This document shows positions 1 to 10,850 of a DNA stretch of 34,130 nucleotides, one piece after another; within the stretch, counting starts at the first letter, position 1; each line of letters begins with the position of its first letter. The position numbers were made by a program, and so were the translations under genes. Under the pieces are notes generated by a model that did not search any database, had not been told where the DNA came from, and was given only the letters and a program-made list of their open reading frames with translations. This stretch comes from Chara braunii (lineage: Eukaryota > Streptophyta > Charophyceae > Charales > Characeae), in contig BFEA01000179.1 of assembly GCA_003427395.1 (NCBI GenBank), forward strand, positions 1,817,705 to 1,851,834, in the 5' to 3' direction.

Positions 1-95
1 TCTCAAGCCTGCGCAAAGTCAATTACTCATTCATTCTTTTCTTCTGGACATCTTGCCAGACCTTTTCTCAAGCCTGCGCAAAGTCAATTACTCAT
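1..95. repeat. 30-bp direct repeat, two copies
   Basis: Positions 1-30 and 66-95 are identical over 30 bases, starting TCTCAAGCCTGCGCAAAGTC. The spacing is 65 bp, and similar sequence continues for a few bases after each copy. It looks like a local tandem duplication in non-coding DNA. Confidence 0.9.
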
Positions 96-1115
96 CTATT
101 CTTATGCTCATGGTATCCTTCTCTTTTGCACGCCTTTTCTTTGGTACATGGCACACCTTCCCCCCACTCAAAATGCGATGTCCCCATCGCACGACTAGTT
201 CTCACTCGGAGGTACGCAGACCGTGGCCCACCAACTAAGTAGACGGATGCCGGCCCATCAGCCCCAAAAAGGAAGGGTGATCAGTCCTTCCCCTGCTGCT
301 AACTCACCTCATCCCCTACTCCAGTCCGACCTTTTGCTGCTTACGAGCCGGGCGTCATCACTGAGGTACCACCCCACATCTGGAAGGTAGGTCCAGTCCA
401 AGCCTCTCAGGACCCCATCTTGCCGTAAGTGCTTTCTCGTGAATCGTTCCTCCCGAGTGGTGTTTTCTTGGTCCGACCTCTTCCTTTCAAGAGAGTTGGG
501 GCTCTCTATTAGTCTGCGAGTGCAGTTACGAAGACCTCGCGGTTAGTCCCGGAATGGTTGTAATATTCCGGCAGGGCGGTGTCACCCGCCCTGTGGTGGT
601 TGCGGCTTCCACCCGGTACCACGCCCGATTCCTCCTTCTGGACAGTGCTACTCAACTTAACGCGAGCGGTCGTGGTCCATTCCAAACGGCCGTGTCGCCC
701 CTCTACGGCGTGGCGTGTGGTTGGGGAAAAAAAATAAGACTTAGGAAAAATAATGGCTCTCTCGCCCGTTTGGCACCACGCCCTTGACGTTTAGGTTTCA
801 ACATGAGGCGCAGTTTGAACTCCCCGACTAGAGCTCGATGTCGGGGTAAATTCCGAACGGCCAGCATCAATCAAAGAGAGAGGTGCTTTGGTCCTTCAAC
901 CCTTATTCCTTCTTATGAGGAGCAGGTCGCGCTGAGACTTTTCCCTTAACGGGTAGAGGTCTTGGGGTCGCGATGCAGGCATTGCTATCCCCCTTATGTT
1001 GAGACCTGAGACTAGAAAAAAAGGAAAGCTCAATCTCTTGCTATTTCCATGGTCGGCCCGACGACCTTACATCAAGTTGCCTAGGGTCCCCTGGTTATGC
1101 AATGCAATATCCAAT
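96..1115. other. non-coding stretch, nothing recognised
   Basis: No open frame here has recognisable protein character; the short frames are broken and of mixed composition. I see no RNA gene or structured repeat. The stretch could be LTR or untranslated sequence of element A, which lies downstream on the minus strand, but I found no matching second copy in the window. Confidence 0.5.
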
Positions 1116-1299
1116 CTTCAAACACTCAATCCCATGCTATTTCCAAGGTTGATTCTCATGGCTGGTCCGACAACCTCTCATCAACAAGGCCACCCACATG
1201 GCCGGTNCTTCAAACACTCAATCCCATGCTATTTCCAAGGTTGATTCTCATGGCTGGTCCGACAACCTCTCATCAACAAGGCCACCCACATGGCCGGTC
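1116..1299. repeat. 92-bp tandem duplication with N at the junction
   Basis: Positions 1116-1207 and 1208-1299 form a tandem duplication that I read as identical, apart from the single undetermined base N at 1207, the last base of copy 1. The unit begins CTTCAAACACTCAATCCC. The ambiguous base exactly at the copy junction raises the chance that the duplication was made by scaffolding or gap filling. Confidence 0.9.
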
Positions 1300-1480
1300 T
1301 GACGGTCATTTTGTCAATAGCCATTTCTCAAGACTGACCCTTCCGCCCATTCAATCCTCAATTCTCTCATTCCTCAACACCCAATCTCTGTGACCGTCCC
1401 AACGGTCCCTGCCCTTCTTGACTTTAAGGCTCGACCTTCTTTATCCTGCCCTTCTCATTCACATCTTTCTTCCGCCCCCT

Positions 1481-1640
1481 TGGCTATTTCAGCGACCGAC
1501 CCACCGACCTTTTCCATCTCTTCCATTCATTCCATTGGCTATTTCAATGATCGATCCATCGGCCTTTTCCATCTCTTTCATCCATCCATTGGCTATTTCA
1601 ATGACCGACCCATCGGCCTTTTCCATCTCTTTCGCTCATT
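1481..1640. repeat. 54-55-bp tandem repeat, three units
   Basis: The phrase TGGCTATTTCA starts at 1481, 1536 and 1590, each time followed by a similar GACC..CC...CCTTTTCCATCTCTT stretch. Units are 54-55 bp and diverged by several substitutions. Non-coding minisatellite. Confidence 0.85.
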
Positions 1641-1730
1641 CCAACACATTCTCAATCAACCTTTCTCAATCAAATATGCAGGGGACCCCAGTGCCTATTT
1701 CAAAAGGAATGACCCTTGTTAGGGGCCATT

Positions 1731-1890
1731 CCCGAACAACCTGGTTAGGGTAGTTCTTTTCCATTTTCAAGTCGAACAGCCTGGTTAGGGCCATTCCTTT
1801 CCATTCTCAAGTCGAACAGCCTGGTTAGGGCTATTCCTTTCCATTCTCAAGTCGAACAGCCTGGTTAGGGTCGTTCCTTTCCATTCTCAA
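1731..1890. repeat. 40-bp tandem repeat, four units
   Basis: CTGGTTAGGG recurs at 1741, 1781, 1821 and 1861, an exact 40-bp period. The spacer is close to TTCCTTTCCATTCTCAAGTC plus GAACAGC. The first unit is the most diverged. Confidence 0.9.
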
Positions 1891-1990
1891 TGTTAGTGCC
1901 CGAGGGGGTGGGCCTCGAGGTTACGGATCCCATTTCTGTCTTGGAGGTTAGAAGGTGGCCATCTCATCTTTTGCGTGTTGTTCTCTTTCT

Positions 1991-2048
1991 TCCATTTCTC
2001 ACAGTAATGTACCATCCATTCCATTTCTCACAGTAATGTACTATCCAT
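1991..2048. repeat. 29-bp tandem repeat, two units
   Basis: TCCATTTCTCACAGTAATGT starts at 1991 and again at 2020. The 29-bp copies differ by one base near the end. It is another small duplication in the same repeat-rich block. Confidence 0.85.
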
Positions 2049-2751
2049 GCATATATCCGACTTAGCGTATAACACTCGAGTTGGGGCTTGCGACCCCAAG
2101 CAGCACTAGCTCACTTGGCCGTTCAACCATAGCAAGAGACAGGGGCGCCCCCTTTTTTCTTCAGTCGTTCCGACGACTCAGATCTTGACCATTCTCAGAC
2201 TAATTCATGACTTGGTTGGATTAGGCTCCTAGGGAAGGAGTACTCTTCGCTCGTCAATCCGTACTCAAGTTTTTCCCCTCTCAAAAGTATAATCCTTATC
2301 CCATCCAGAATTCACAATACACCCTCTCCCAATTGGTCTCATCCCAAATCCCATGTCTTTGTTTTATGTACCCAAGGTAGCTCATCCAAAAAAATAGCCT
2401 CAAGGACTATCTTCTGTCTTATCGTGACACAGCCTTGGCTGACCCTCTTTTCACCTCATCCTTAGCAAGCTTGCCCATACTGTACACGTTCTCGTCATTC
2501 TCACGACTCTGCAGACAGAAAAGCAGCGATTCTTTTCAAGGCTAAGTCAACACCTAGTTTCTATTGCTGCCTTGCGCCTCGTCTTGCCCAGTTCCTTGTC
2601 CACCCTGTTCCTCGGCAGGCTTCCTAACCCCCAGGCCGTAGGTCTCGATTTCTCTCTTCTTTCTCGCAATTCCCTGTAGTTCAATTTTACTGAAGAAGTC
2701 CAGTGGCGTAGCTTCCACTCCCGCTTTGGCCAATTCCCGGGTCTTGATAAT
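2049..2751. other. non-coding stretch, nothing recognised
   Basis: Mixed-composition sequence with no long open frame and no obvious repeat. It lies just beyond the stop of the acidic minus-strand frame at 2752, so it would be 3' flanking sequence of that frame. Confidence 0.45.
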
Positions 2752-3468
2752 CTATTCGTGCCTGATCACATTGCTCCATTGCTGAAGCCAATGACTAGGT
2801 GTTGGTCCAAACTCGTCCTCCCATCCGAAAGCCTCCTCGCCCGGCTGGTGCATCGGAGGCCGCCCTTCTTCCCTAGGCCTTGAGATCTCATCCCTCTCAT
2901 CCCCGCTGATGATTTCAATGACTTCTCGTACATCCTCCTCCTCGTACTCCTCGTCTTCTGTCTGTATGGGGCTATACCCACCTGCAAGGTTCTTAGGATC
3001 GTAGGTAAAATAAATCTTTGTTCCCGTCTCATACCCCTCACAAATGTCGTGGCCACTTCGTCCTTCAAGCGGGCTTTCCCTTCTCTCCTCATCCTCCTCA
3101 TGTTCGTTGCGCATGTCTTGTCCCCCCTCGCTTTCCCCATGCTAAGTCTCACGCCGTTTGCCCCTATTGGCTCCTTCCTCGTCAGAGACTTGAACCTTAT
3201 CTCCCATATCTGCATTGCCTGCTTCTTCCACTTTTGACTTTTCCTTCCCTCCCTCACTGTCAGACGAGATTTCTACGCCTTCCCCCTCGCGGAGGGGTGA
3301 GGGTTTCCTACAGAAGCATTTCCTTCCAACCTTGCCTACCACTGGCCCACCCATGAGCCCTATGTACAACTTTCTCTTCACCGCCCTCCTCCCTTGGCTC
3401 GGTCCTGCTTCCTCCCCTCTGGTAGGCCTGTTGATCGCCCCACTGTCGTTCTCGTTGCCGAATTCCAT
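2752..3468 (-). pseudogene. acidic open frame of unknown function, one internal TAG
   Basis: I do not recognise this protein. Reading from the ATG at 3466-3468 gives 239 codons, ending at a TAG at 2752-2754, with one in-frame TAG at 3142-3144 (about codon 109). The frame is open on both sides of that stop, and the same amino-acid bias continues across it. The N-terminal part is basic (RRAVKRKLY), followed by a long Glu/Asp-rich stretch and an aromatic tail (SHWLQQWSNVIRHE). Two segments look like SUMO-interacting motifs: VEISSDSE near 3253-3276 and VIEIISGDE with its core at 2908-2922. No membrane segment or enzyme motif is visible. It lies downstream of element A pol on the same strand, so it may be a 3' accessory frame of that element. 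Low-complexity open frames can also arise by chance in biased DNA. Confidence 0.4.
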
Positions 3469-3859
3469 TTTTTTGCCTTTTCTCGTTTTTCTCCCAGGTC
3501 CTGTATAACAAAACAACACCCGCAAAGCACCGCATACACACATTCCCCCCCAGGCCGGAAGGCGGTTCCCTTTCCCCAAAAAAAATTGCTCCCTATACCC
3601 TTCGCATCATGCCCCTTTTATACATTTCCCTCCCTTATGCAAAAAACGTCGTTTGCGAAGATCCCATTTTTTTCCCGTAAAAAACTATGGTACAATGCCC
3701 CAAACACCCCTTCCCATCGTCGCACAAGCCAGATATTGCAAACCCCCAAGCCATGCTGCCTTTCATTCTCAGTTAGTCCAAGTCATTGTCCCAGTCCCCC
3801 AAAACTGACAGTCCAATGGACATGGTAAGAGACAAACCATAGTGTGGGAAAGGCTGTGG
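3469..3859 (-). other. spacer after element A pol; weak polypurine-tract candidate
   Basis: This is the gap between the pol stop (3860) and the acidic frame. On the minus strand, positions 3804 down to 3788 read TTTTGGGGGACTGGGACAA, a G-rich run that could be the polypurine primer for plus-strand synthesis. No LTR start could be confirmed beside it, so the assignment is weak. Confidence 0.25.
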
Positions 3860-4904
3860 TCAGTCTTTAGCTTGTGGCCCCTCAGTTTCCTTATCTTCGG
3901 CCTCCTGAAGCCATTGTTCCACTTGGTCCCGACTTAGAAACCTGACCAATCGCTGCCCCGGGAAGGACCCTTTCAATCCAGTTCCATCCAAATCTTCCAG
4001 TTCCAAGGTGTTCAGTCCCACCCGCTTGGCGATCCGGTAGGGGCCTTTGAACCTTCTTCCCAGCTGTCCTGACCAAGTACTTTCTAGTGTCGAGTTCCTT
4101 AGCAATACCATCTCTCCCACTTGAAGTGGCTCCTTTCTGACATTCTTAACCTGGTCCCACCTTGCTTTGTCCCTCATTCTGCTGTCTAGCACGCGGTTGG
4201 CGATGTCTTCCATGACTTCCTCGCTTTTAAGGATCTGTTGGCATCTTGCCTCGATTAACTCTTCAGTAGTCCTTTGCGGATCATCATCTAACCTATTCCA
4301 GGTAGGTACCAAGGCTTCCACAGGAAAGTCGATCTCTCTTCCGTACCAAAGTTCTGCCGGGATACATCCTGTTGTCCTTTTAGGGGTCATATTCTCCGCA
4401 AAGACAGCCTGCTTAAGATACCTAGGCCATCTCCAGCTGGTCCGCTGCGAGGTTCGCAATCGTGTTCTTCAAGGTTCGGTGCCCCCTTTCCATAGGCGCA
4501 TTGGCCTCAGGGTGATACGGCTCGATGAGTTTGATCGGTACGCAGAGTCTCTTAAGCATCCCCAATACTTCTTGGTTCACAAACTCCGTCCCATTGTCTG
4601 CTATAAACCTCCCGACGAAAGGATGCCTCAAGTAAAAGTCTTTTATCCAATCTGCCACACTCCTCCCTGTCTTTTTCTTGAGGGCGATCGCCTCCACGAA
4701 CCCACTCAAGTTGTCTCGCGCATCCAGGATATACCTATACCCATCCATTGATACAGGCATGACCGCAAGGTCGAGGTCGACCAGATTTCCCGGCCCTAGC
4801 ACCCGCGTTGGTCTAAGCGGCTCAAAGACCCGCACCGAGCTTCGTTCTTGGCAAATAAGGCAAGTCTGGCAGTATATGGCAACCATGCCTGTCATGCCTG
4901 GCAA
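3860..4904 (-). pseudogene. element A integrase, core and C-terminal part (frameshifted)
   Basis: Integrase inserts the reverse-transcribed DNA into the host chromosome. The zinc-binding Cys pair is seen as YCQTC. The catalytic triad is intact: Asp in VDLDLAVMP, Asp in IADNGTEFVN and Glu in NAPMERGHR. A frameshift near 4900 separates this part from the N-terminal His pair (MHDGLAGAHR), which is in the upstream frame. A second frameshift near 4430 leads into the C-terminal part (QVGEMVLLRNSTLESTWSGQ, then GPYRIAKRVG), which matches the SH3-like DNA-binding tail of gypsy integrases. The frame ends with a stop at 3860. I see no chromodomain in this element. Confidence 0.85.
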
Positions 4905-6042
4905 AATAATAGAGTGGCGTTATCTTCGCAAGGGTTCCTTTGGATGACCGATGAGCTCCAGCTAACCCGTCGTGCATTGCCTGGATAATGTCTACTTGCC
5001 TAGATCTTCCACACACAATCCTTCTGGGCATAGCACCTTCCTCCCTTCGGAACAAATGCCCGGCCCTTATGATGTACCTTTCGGCTTCTTCTCTTGCTTT
5101 AATACTGACTTCCTTAGGTTGTTTGCTGCCTACCAGCAACAGCCCGATCTCCCGAAAGAGCCCTTCGTATGATTGGACATAGAAAAACTCCTCCCTTTCC
5201 TGACCCCCATCCTTTCCTTCTCGCATCTGGTTTACCACCCATTGCAACTCTTTCCTTTCCCAAGATTCCACTAAGCTCATCACTGCTTCCCGGCCTCCCT
5301 CGACCGCCATTGCTATTAGTTTCTCTTTTGGTCCTACTATTGCTCCCCATGAGTCCTTTTCTTCTCTACGTCCTCGAGTGGTGACCGATCCTTCTCTAAG
5401 TTCTTCTACTACGACAGGTGCCCCCTTCTCCAAAGTCTGGATCAATAGTTCTCCCGATGTGCACTCCTTGCTCATCATTTCGTTATCCACCACGAGAGTC
5501 CCTCCTTCGTATTCGAGGAATGCGTCTATGGGCTCCGCACCCTCCACCCCTTCGGGAGTGATACAGACCCGGCTCAGCCCATCGGCCTTGTTCTTAATTC
5601 CCGCAATTCGTTCGATTTTATAATCGAACTGCCAGATAAATCCTACCCATCTCCCCACCGTCGGGTCTATAGGCCTGTAATTCTTTAGAGCCCCCGCAAC
5701 ATTCGTTGGATCGATCCTAAGGATGAACCGCCTCCCAAATAGGTAGGCATGAAAGGTCTTAAGGCAGTGCAAGATGGCTAGGACCTCCTTCTTGAACTGC
5801 GAGTACCGCCGCTCTGCGGAGTTCAGGGTTCTACTTTCGAACCTAATTGGCCTCTCTTTTCCTCCCTCGTCCCTTTGAATCAACACGCCCCCTACGGCTA
5901 AAGGTCCTCCATCCGTCTCTAGGATGAAGGGTCGTCCTACTTCGTCATTAAAACAAGATGCGGACAGGGCAACTGTCTCAGATGTCAACATGTCCTTAAG
6001 CTTTTGGACTGCTCCTTCTCGCTCCTCCGTCCAATCCATGGT
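4905..6042 (-). pseudogene. element A RNase H and integrase N-terminal part
   Basis: This long open frame, in the same frame as the RT core, begins after the in-frame TGA at 6043-6045. RNase H removes the RNA strand during reverse transcription. Its acidic residues are visible: FILETDGGPLAVGG, then KKEVLAILHCLK, RIDPTNVAG and NKADGLSR. A roughly 180-residue charged linker follows, then the integrase His pair in MHDGLAGAHRSSKGT. The frame is lost near 4900, where reading moves by one base into the integrase core. Domain order and spacing are normal for gypsy pol. Confidence 0.85.
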
Positions 6043-7306
6043 TCATTCCTCCCTGATCATAGCCTGGATAGGCTCCACAATCTTGGCAAAATTCTTAATG
6101 AAGATCCTCCAGAAACCGACCACGCCTAGGAACGCTCTTTCTTCCGTTGTAGTGCGCAGGGGGGTTGGCCACTGCGATATCTTGTCCGTTTTCGCCGGAT
6201 CCGGCTTCCTACTGTAAGCACCGCAGCGAAATCCTAGTATGGTTACTTCCGGTACTGCTAGAATACTCTTTGGTCCACTAGCCGTGATGTTGTATACTAG
6301 GAACCGGCAGAGCAAGTCCTCGATGTCTTGTAGTTGGTCCCATACAAACTTTCGGATTCCCGGTTGGACTTTTGTCTCATCCTTCTCCTGCGCACCTTTG
6401 ATCGGATTGTCGTCGATATAGGGCTCACACTTTTCTGGAAACATGTCGCGGGCCACGACGAGCATTCTGCGTTGCACTTCGGCCACCGCGTTTGTGAATC
6501 CCATAGGGGTCACTTGCATCTGTAGCTGGCCTACGGGGGTGTGCATAGTGGTGTACGGCCTGTCCCGAACATCCAACGGAAGCTGGTCGTACATTTAGTA
6601 CAGATCTATCAGGGAGTAAATGCTCCGACCCGCGTGCGATTTTGCTAACAAGTCAGCCTGAGGTAGCGAGCCAGCATCCCGGATTGTTACCGCATTCAAC
6701 TTTGCAAATCCTGAATCCACCTTAGTGTCTCGTTAGGCTTTCGAAAGACGAACCACCGGTTTGCGTATGGCGACGCCGTAGGCTCCGCAACGAAGGAGTC
6801 CATATTTTCTCGGAGGAGGTCTGTCACTTCCCCCGCTATCTCGAATTCATAGGACGACCCCTTGTCATTCCAGCACTCATGTTCTACCGTGTGGATTCTG
6901 ATGGGAGGGATCAACTTTGCATCTAGTCGTCCCTTCTGGTGATCACTAAATGCAAATGCCAGGTGAAACTCCTGGCAGGTCCTTTTGATCAGGCGGGTTT
7001 CCTCTTCCGTTAGGAACCCGTCTATCCCTATCTTTATTGTGTCAGTTACCTCATCTGGTATCCGATGTCCCTCCATCGCCCTTCTTTCTTGGATTACTCG
7101 AAGGACCTCTTCTTCCTTCTCCACAGCCTCTTCCTTTGACGTCTCTAGCAGGATCGAGATCGGTTTTGCTTTATTCCCTACTGGCTTGTACTTTTGAACA
7201 CTTCCTTTCGGGATCTTTGTCCTAAAAAATGAACAGTCGGAATCGCCCTCGTTGCCTCTACGACTCGTGGTTGAATACCAAGTAGTTTCCCATTCAGGCA
7301 ATATCA
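6043..7306 (-). pseudogene. element A reverse transcriptase (frameshift and stop)
   Basis: Reverse transcriptase copies the element RNA into DNA. The N-terminal part (from about 7303) ends in the palm entry: EPTASPYANRWFVFRKPNE, then LRWIQDLQ. A one-base shift near 6711 moves to the frame that carries the first catalytic Asp (SLIDLY), followed at once by a TAA at 6595-6597. The rest holds VTPMGFTNAVAEVQRRML and the second catalytic motif YIDD at 6409-6420, both intact. A TGA at 6043-6045 divides it from RNase H, with the frame open on both sides. The GFTNA and YIDDNPIKG variants set it apart from the RT of element B. Confidence 0.88.
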
Positions 7307-7959
7307 CTTTTGCACCTCTCCTTCAAACTTGGCCAATGCTGCTGAGTCCACTCCTACCTTGTGGTATCTGAGAGCCTTGATGAGTTGTAACAGATCGGGG
7401 ATCTCGAGTGCAACTTCTGGCACGTCTATGCGTACTTCTTTTCGTTTGGGCAGGCTAGCACCAAGTTCGACTTCTGACTCCTTTTCTGCTACCATAACAC
7501 CTAGGACTTCGTCCTCCTCCCTCCTCTTCTTCTGGGGCAGGCCCATCTTGATCCACTCCCTCTTGTTGAATGCCTCCTCAATCATGATTTCTACCCTTTC
7601 TCTCATACCTTCCATCCGTGCGAAAGCCCCTTTTCACGTGCTATCCTCGAACGACGGCGATTATGTTGCCAATTTCCCCTTCGGGGGGTCTCCTCCCGTT
7701 CCAAGGAGTCGGAGGAGCTCTCCCCGACCGGTCACTGGGTCCTGTATGTCTATCATGTATGAGACATCGTGCAAGTGCATGCCTATCATCTCTACGTTCG
7801 CGCACCACGGTCTCCCGAGGATTATGTCGTGGTCCATTTCCTCCATTACGGTCATCCGCTGAAACGACCAGATCGATTCCCTAACTCCTGGCTTTACAGC
7901 ACACTTCGTGACGTACCCAGCGAACGGGATTTCCCTGCCAGCTCCCCGGATGCTCCCTG
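7304..7959 (-). pseudogene. element A protease C-terminal part and linker
   Basis: The gag frame closes at a TAA (7960-7962), and homologous reading continues in the next frame: AGREIPFAGYV, then MEEMDHDIILGRPWC. The DIILGRPWC phrase is the hydrophobic-ILG segment typical of retropepsin-like proteases. In-frame stops at 7661-7663 (TAA) and 7634-7636 (TGA) interrupt the stretch before a charged linker (EIPDLLQLIKALRYHKVG). The frame shifts again at 7304-7306 to join the RT frame. The protease active-site region itself lies in the gag frame near 8026-8034. Confidence 0.7.
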
Positions 7960-10431
7960 TTACTTGTTTACCGTATATCCCGTGATCGTTGCGAAATCTC
8001 TCCTTATAAGAGTGATTTCTGCTCCCCCGATTTCTAACGCGTCGGTATGATGAGTCCCGATCTGGATTTTCAACTTCCCTACGGGCAGTGCATGAAAGCT
8101 AAGCTTTGTCCCGGGTAGTGACCTCATGACCTCGCCGCCCTCTCGGTCGGTCAAGCTCAAACAAGTGTCCGCAAAAGCTTTCTCGAGATTCTCCAAGTCC
8201 CCGTGACTCCTCTGAAGGTTAGCCACTTCTTGCGGAGCTTCCTCCTCCCTCTCCCCTTCTCGTAATTCGGGGTTGTCGCCTATTTCTACTCGCCGCCGAG
8301 TCAACAGTTGTCTAAGCCCTTTGAGCAACCTAGGGCTAGCCTGCAGCATGGTCTGAAAGGACACCGACACCATGGTTCCTAGTAACTTGCTAATGGTGTC
8401 GTCGATCTCAGGCAAGGATAGGATCGGGATTTGGTACCTAAACTTCTTCTTGGCAGCGGTAACTTTGTCTGTAGGCTCCTCTTCCCTAGGTTTCCCATAG
8501 ACCTTTTCCGGTTCCTCGGCCTCAGGCTCTGCCTCGGGTTCCGAACTTCCAGCAACCTCCTCCATCACGGTGTCACGGTTAATCCTTCTCCCAACCGTTC
8601 CTAATCGAGTGGTTGCGTTCACCCTATCACGTCCGTCGTTTTCCAAAATAAAGTTGACATGCGGCCCGCGCCCCTGGAGTTGATCCCAGATGATCTCGCC
8701 CACCAGGTCGGCTTCTACGACCGTTATTTCTAACCCGTTGAGCATGATAATGGCTCGCCACATCCCTCCTGGCGAGTTCCAGTTCACCCGTTCCCCTTGT
8801 TGCCCAAATATTTCCCCCTTTAATGACTTGGTACACCTTCTTTTCAGAATATCATGGTTGAGCTTTGGGCACGCGTGCACATAATGTCCCATCGCGGTAC
8901 AGTACTTGCATTGCTCGTTAGCAGGATCTCTCCGTCCGAACCCCCGGTTGGCTACACCTGGCGGAACCACAGCTTTCTGGGGAGGGAGGGCGGGTCTAGA
9001 CATTTCCGCCTGCATAACTAGTAGCGCGCCCTCCATCCTTCCAATTTTATTGTCGACCCCGTGCACCTGCTCATGTAGGCAATCAATCCCCTTCTTAACC
9101 TTGTCGCCCGCTCTACCGGTCAGATCTATGACCTCACCTTCCTTAAGCAAGGCCAATGTCTCGGTCACTACCGTCTTTTCGGCCAGATCCGTTACCGTAC
9201 TGAAATCAACGTCCCTATTGTTTACAAATTTGCTCGTCTGTTGGTAAGCCGACAGGATCTTGTCCTTGTCGAACTCGGAGAACTGTCTGAGGAAGTACTT
9301 ACTCATTATTCTGTCCGTAAACCCGGAGATTCTTAGTGCTACCAAAGTAAACTCCCGTAGGAAGTCATTGTACGTTGCGAAGTTCTTCCTTTGGACTGCC
9401 ACTAAATCGGCCTCCGTTGCTATCTTCTCTGTTGCCAGATACTTTCTCATCATCATATCCCGGGTTTCTTTCCAAGACCGGCTCGCAGCCACAATGGCTA
9501 TTATGTCCCGTCCTAGGCTCAAAGACACATGCTGCCCTAGGTGGTCCATTTTCTCCTCTTCGGTCCATTTCAACAGTACAACCAAATTCTCGTAATCTAT
9601 CAGGAATTCCGTGATGTTCGCCCCATCAAACATCAACTATTTCTTAGCATCTGCTAGGTAGCCTTGATTTTTGTTCAGTGCTCGCACGAGGGACGACACT
9701 ATCTTCCTAAGGCCGCCCTCGGAGCTGCTGGCCTCGCCTGCCATACTGTTATCTGGACCTTCCTTGCCGGCCTTCTGTCCCTCCCTGGTTTTCGCAGTTC
9801 CTTTTGGGTCAAACCATCCCAACACTCTTTCCCTAAGGCTCCAAAGTCCTTCGCACCCTCACGTTACTGCTGGCGTGGTCGGCAGGCGGCTAGCCCTACT
9901 ATCTATGGCTGGCGGGGTCGTAGCCTTTTCCGCTTCCATCCCCGGAGAGTTCTCTCTCTCTTTCCTTCTCTTGCTCGACGTTCCCCCACGGTCACTACCT
10001 TTATACCCTTGTCCAGTCCCACCTCGGCTGGTTTTCCATTCGTCCCGGGGTTCCTCCTGCAGAGGGCCTTCTTCGTTCCCAGTCATCATTTCCTCCATCA
10101 ATCTTACCTTGTACTTCGCGGTCCTTTTTTCTATCTCGGCTAGTTTGCGCCTCGCATCCGTGACCCTTACTTTCTTAGACACGACTCCTTCCGAGTTTCG
10201 GGGGCTTGTCCTGTCCTTATTTCTGCCCTCCTTGGTCTCCTGAGTCCCTTGCCTGCTTCCCCCGACTTTCCTCGAGCTTTGTCCTGAGGAGATCTCCTTC
10301 CGGTTCCCTTTGGTACCATCCGGATTTACCGATTCTCTGTACTTCTGCCTCTCTTCGCTTTGTACGACACTGCCTCCTAAGCCTGGTCCTCCTTCACTCT
10401 TACGGTTATCTGCCTCTTCTTCTGTTGCCAT
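7960..10431 (-). pseudogene. element A gag, with protease start; two in-frame stops
   Basis: Gag forms the virus-like particle and packages the RNA. The start is the ATG at 10429-10431, with an in-frame TAG three codons upstream. One frame runs 824 codons, broken only by a TGA (9859-9861) and a TAG (9637-9639). The N-terminal 190 residues are charged and disordered-looking. The capsid-like part has ITEFLIDYENLVVLLKW and FLREFTLVALRISGF. A perfect CX2CX4HX4C zinc knuckle (CKYCTAMGHYVHAC) lies near 8880-8918. The motif VIDLT at 9118-9132 resembles a SUMO-interacting core. The C-terminus enters the protease, but where an Asp-x-Gly active site is expected the sequence reads LEIGGAE, so the catalytic Asp seems lost. 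Both stops could come from C-to-T change of Arg and Gln codons. Confidence 0.85.
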
Positions 10432-10850
10432 TCGTGCCTACTTCTGCATAACCAAAGAATTTCCCCGAGCAAACGCAGTGCGAGGCATTTAGGTTCCCTA
10501 GGTTCCAATCCTGATGGTTTATCCCTTTTACTTGGTAATTAGGCTTTTTCCCATTCCCATTTCCTGATGGCTTCCTTAATATGGAGCCGAGTCCGGCTCC
10601 GCTGCCTCATCGAGCTAAGGGCGTGACTTAGCTACCCTTATCACCGGCTCGTTTAGAGCGCCCTTATTCCATTGGTCGGTGCGTAGGGGTCCGGGTTGGG
10701 CAACCTGCCAGGAAAGTTTTCCTACGCAGTGTTCCCTGTCTGGCGGTTATTGATTATCCGGGTCCGAGGCCCCCCTTTCCTATTTCTGTCGGTGAGCCCT
10801 CGAACGTAGCGGACTGTACTTGATTCGCCCTACTGGCCCACCTGCGGGTG
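10432..10850. other. spacer between gag A and the triplicated frames
   Basis: This would be the leader region upstream of element A gag. I saw no convincing LTR end or tRNA primer-binding site in it, and no open frame of note. If the three frames upstream belong to the same element, this is an internal spacer rather than a 5' leader. Confidence 0.4.

Larger units (their letters stand above)
3860..10431 (-). mobile_element. Ty3/gypsy LTR retrotransposon A, coding part (decayed)
   Basis: On the minus strand the order is gag with a zinc knuckle, protease remnant, reverse transcriptase, RNase H and integrase, which is the gypsy (Metaviridae) order. Gag keeps one frame across 2.47 kb with two stops. 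Pol changes frame near 7950, 7305, 6711, 4900 and 4430 and carries in-frame stops at 7661, 7634, 6595 and 6043. It therefore cannot make its own enzymes as assembled. No LTR pair was identified, so the true ends are unknown and may include the open frames at 2752-3468 and 10851-13323. It differs clearly from element B in gag, RT and integrase, so the two are separate families. Confidence 0.9.
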
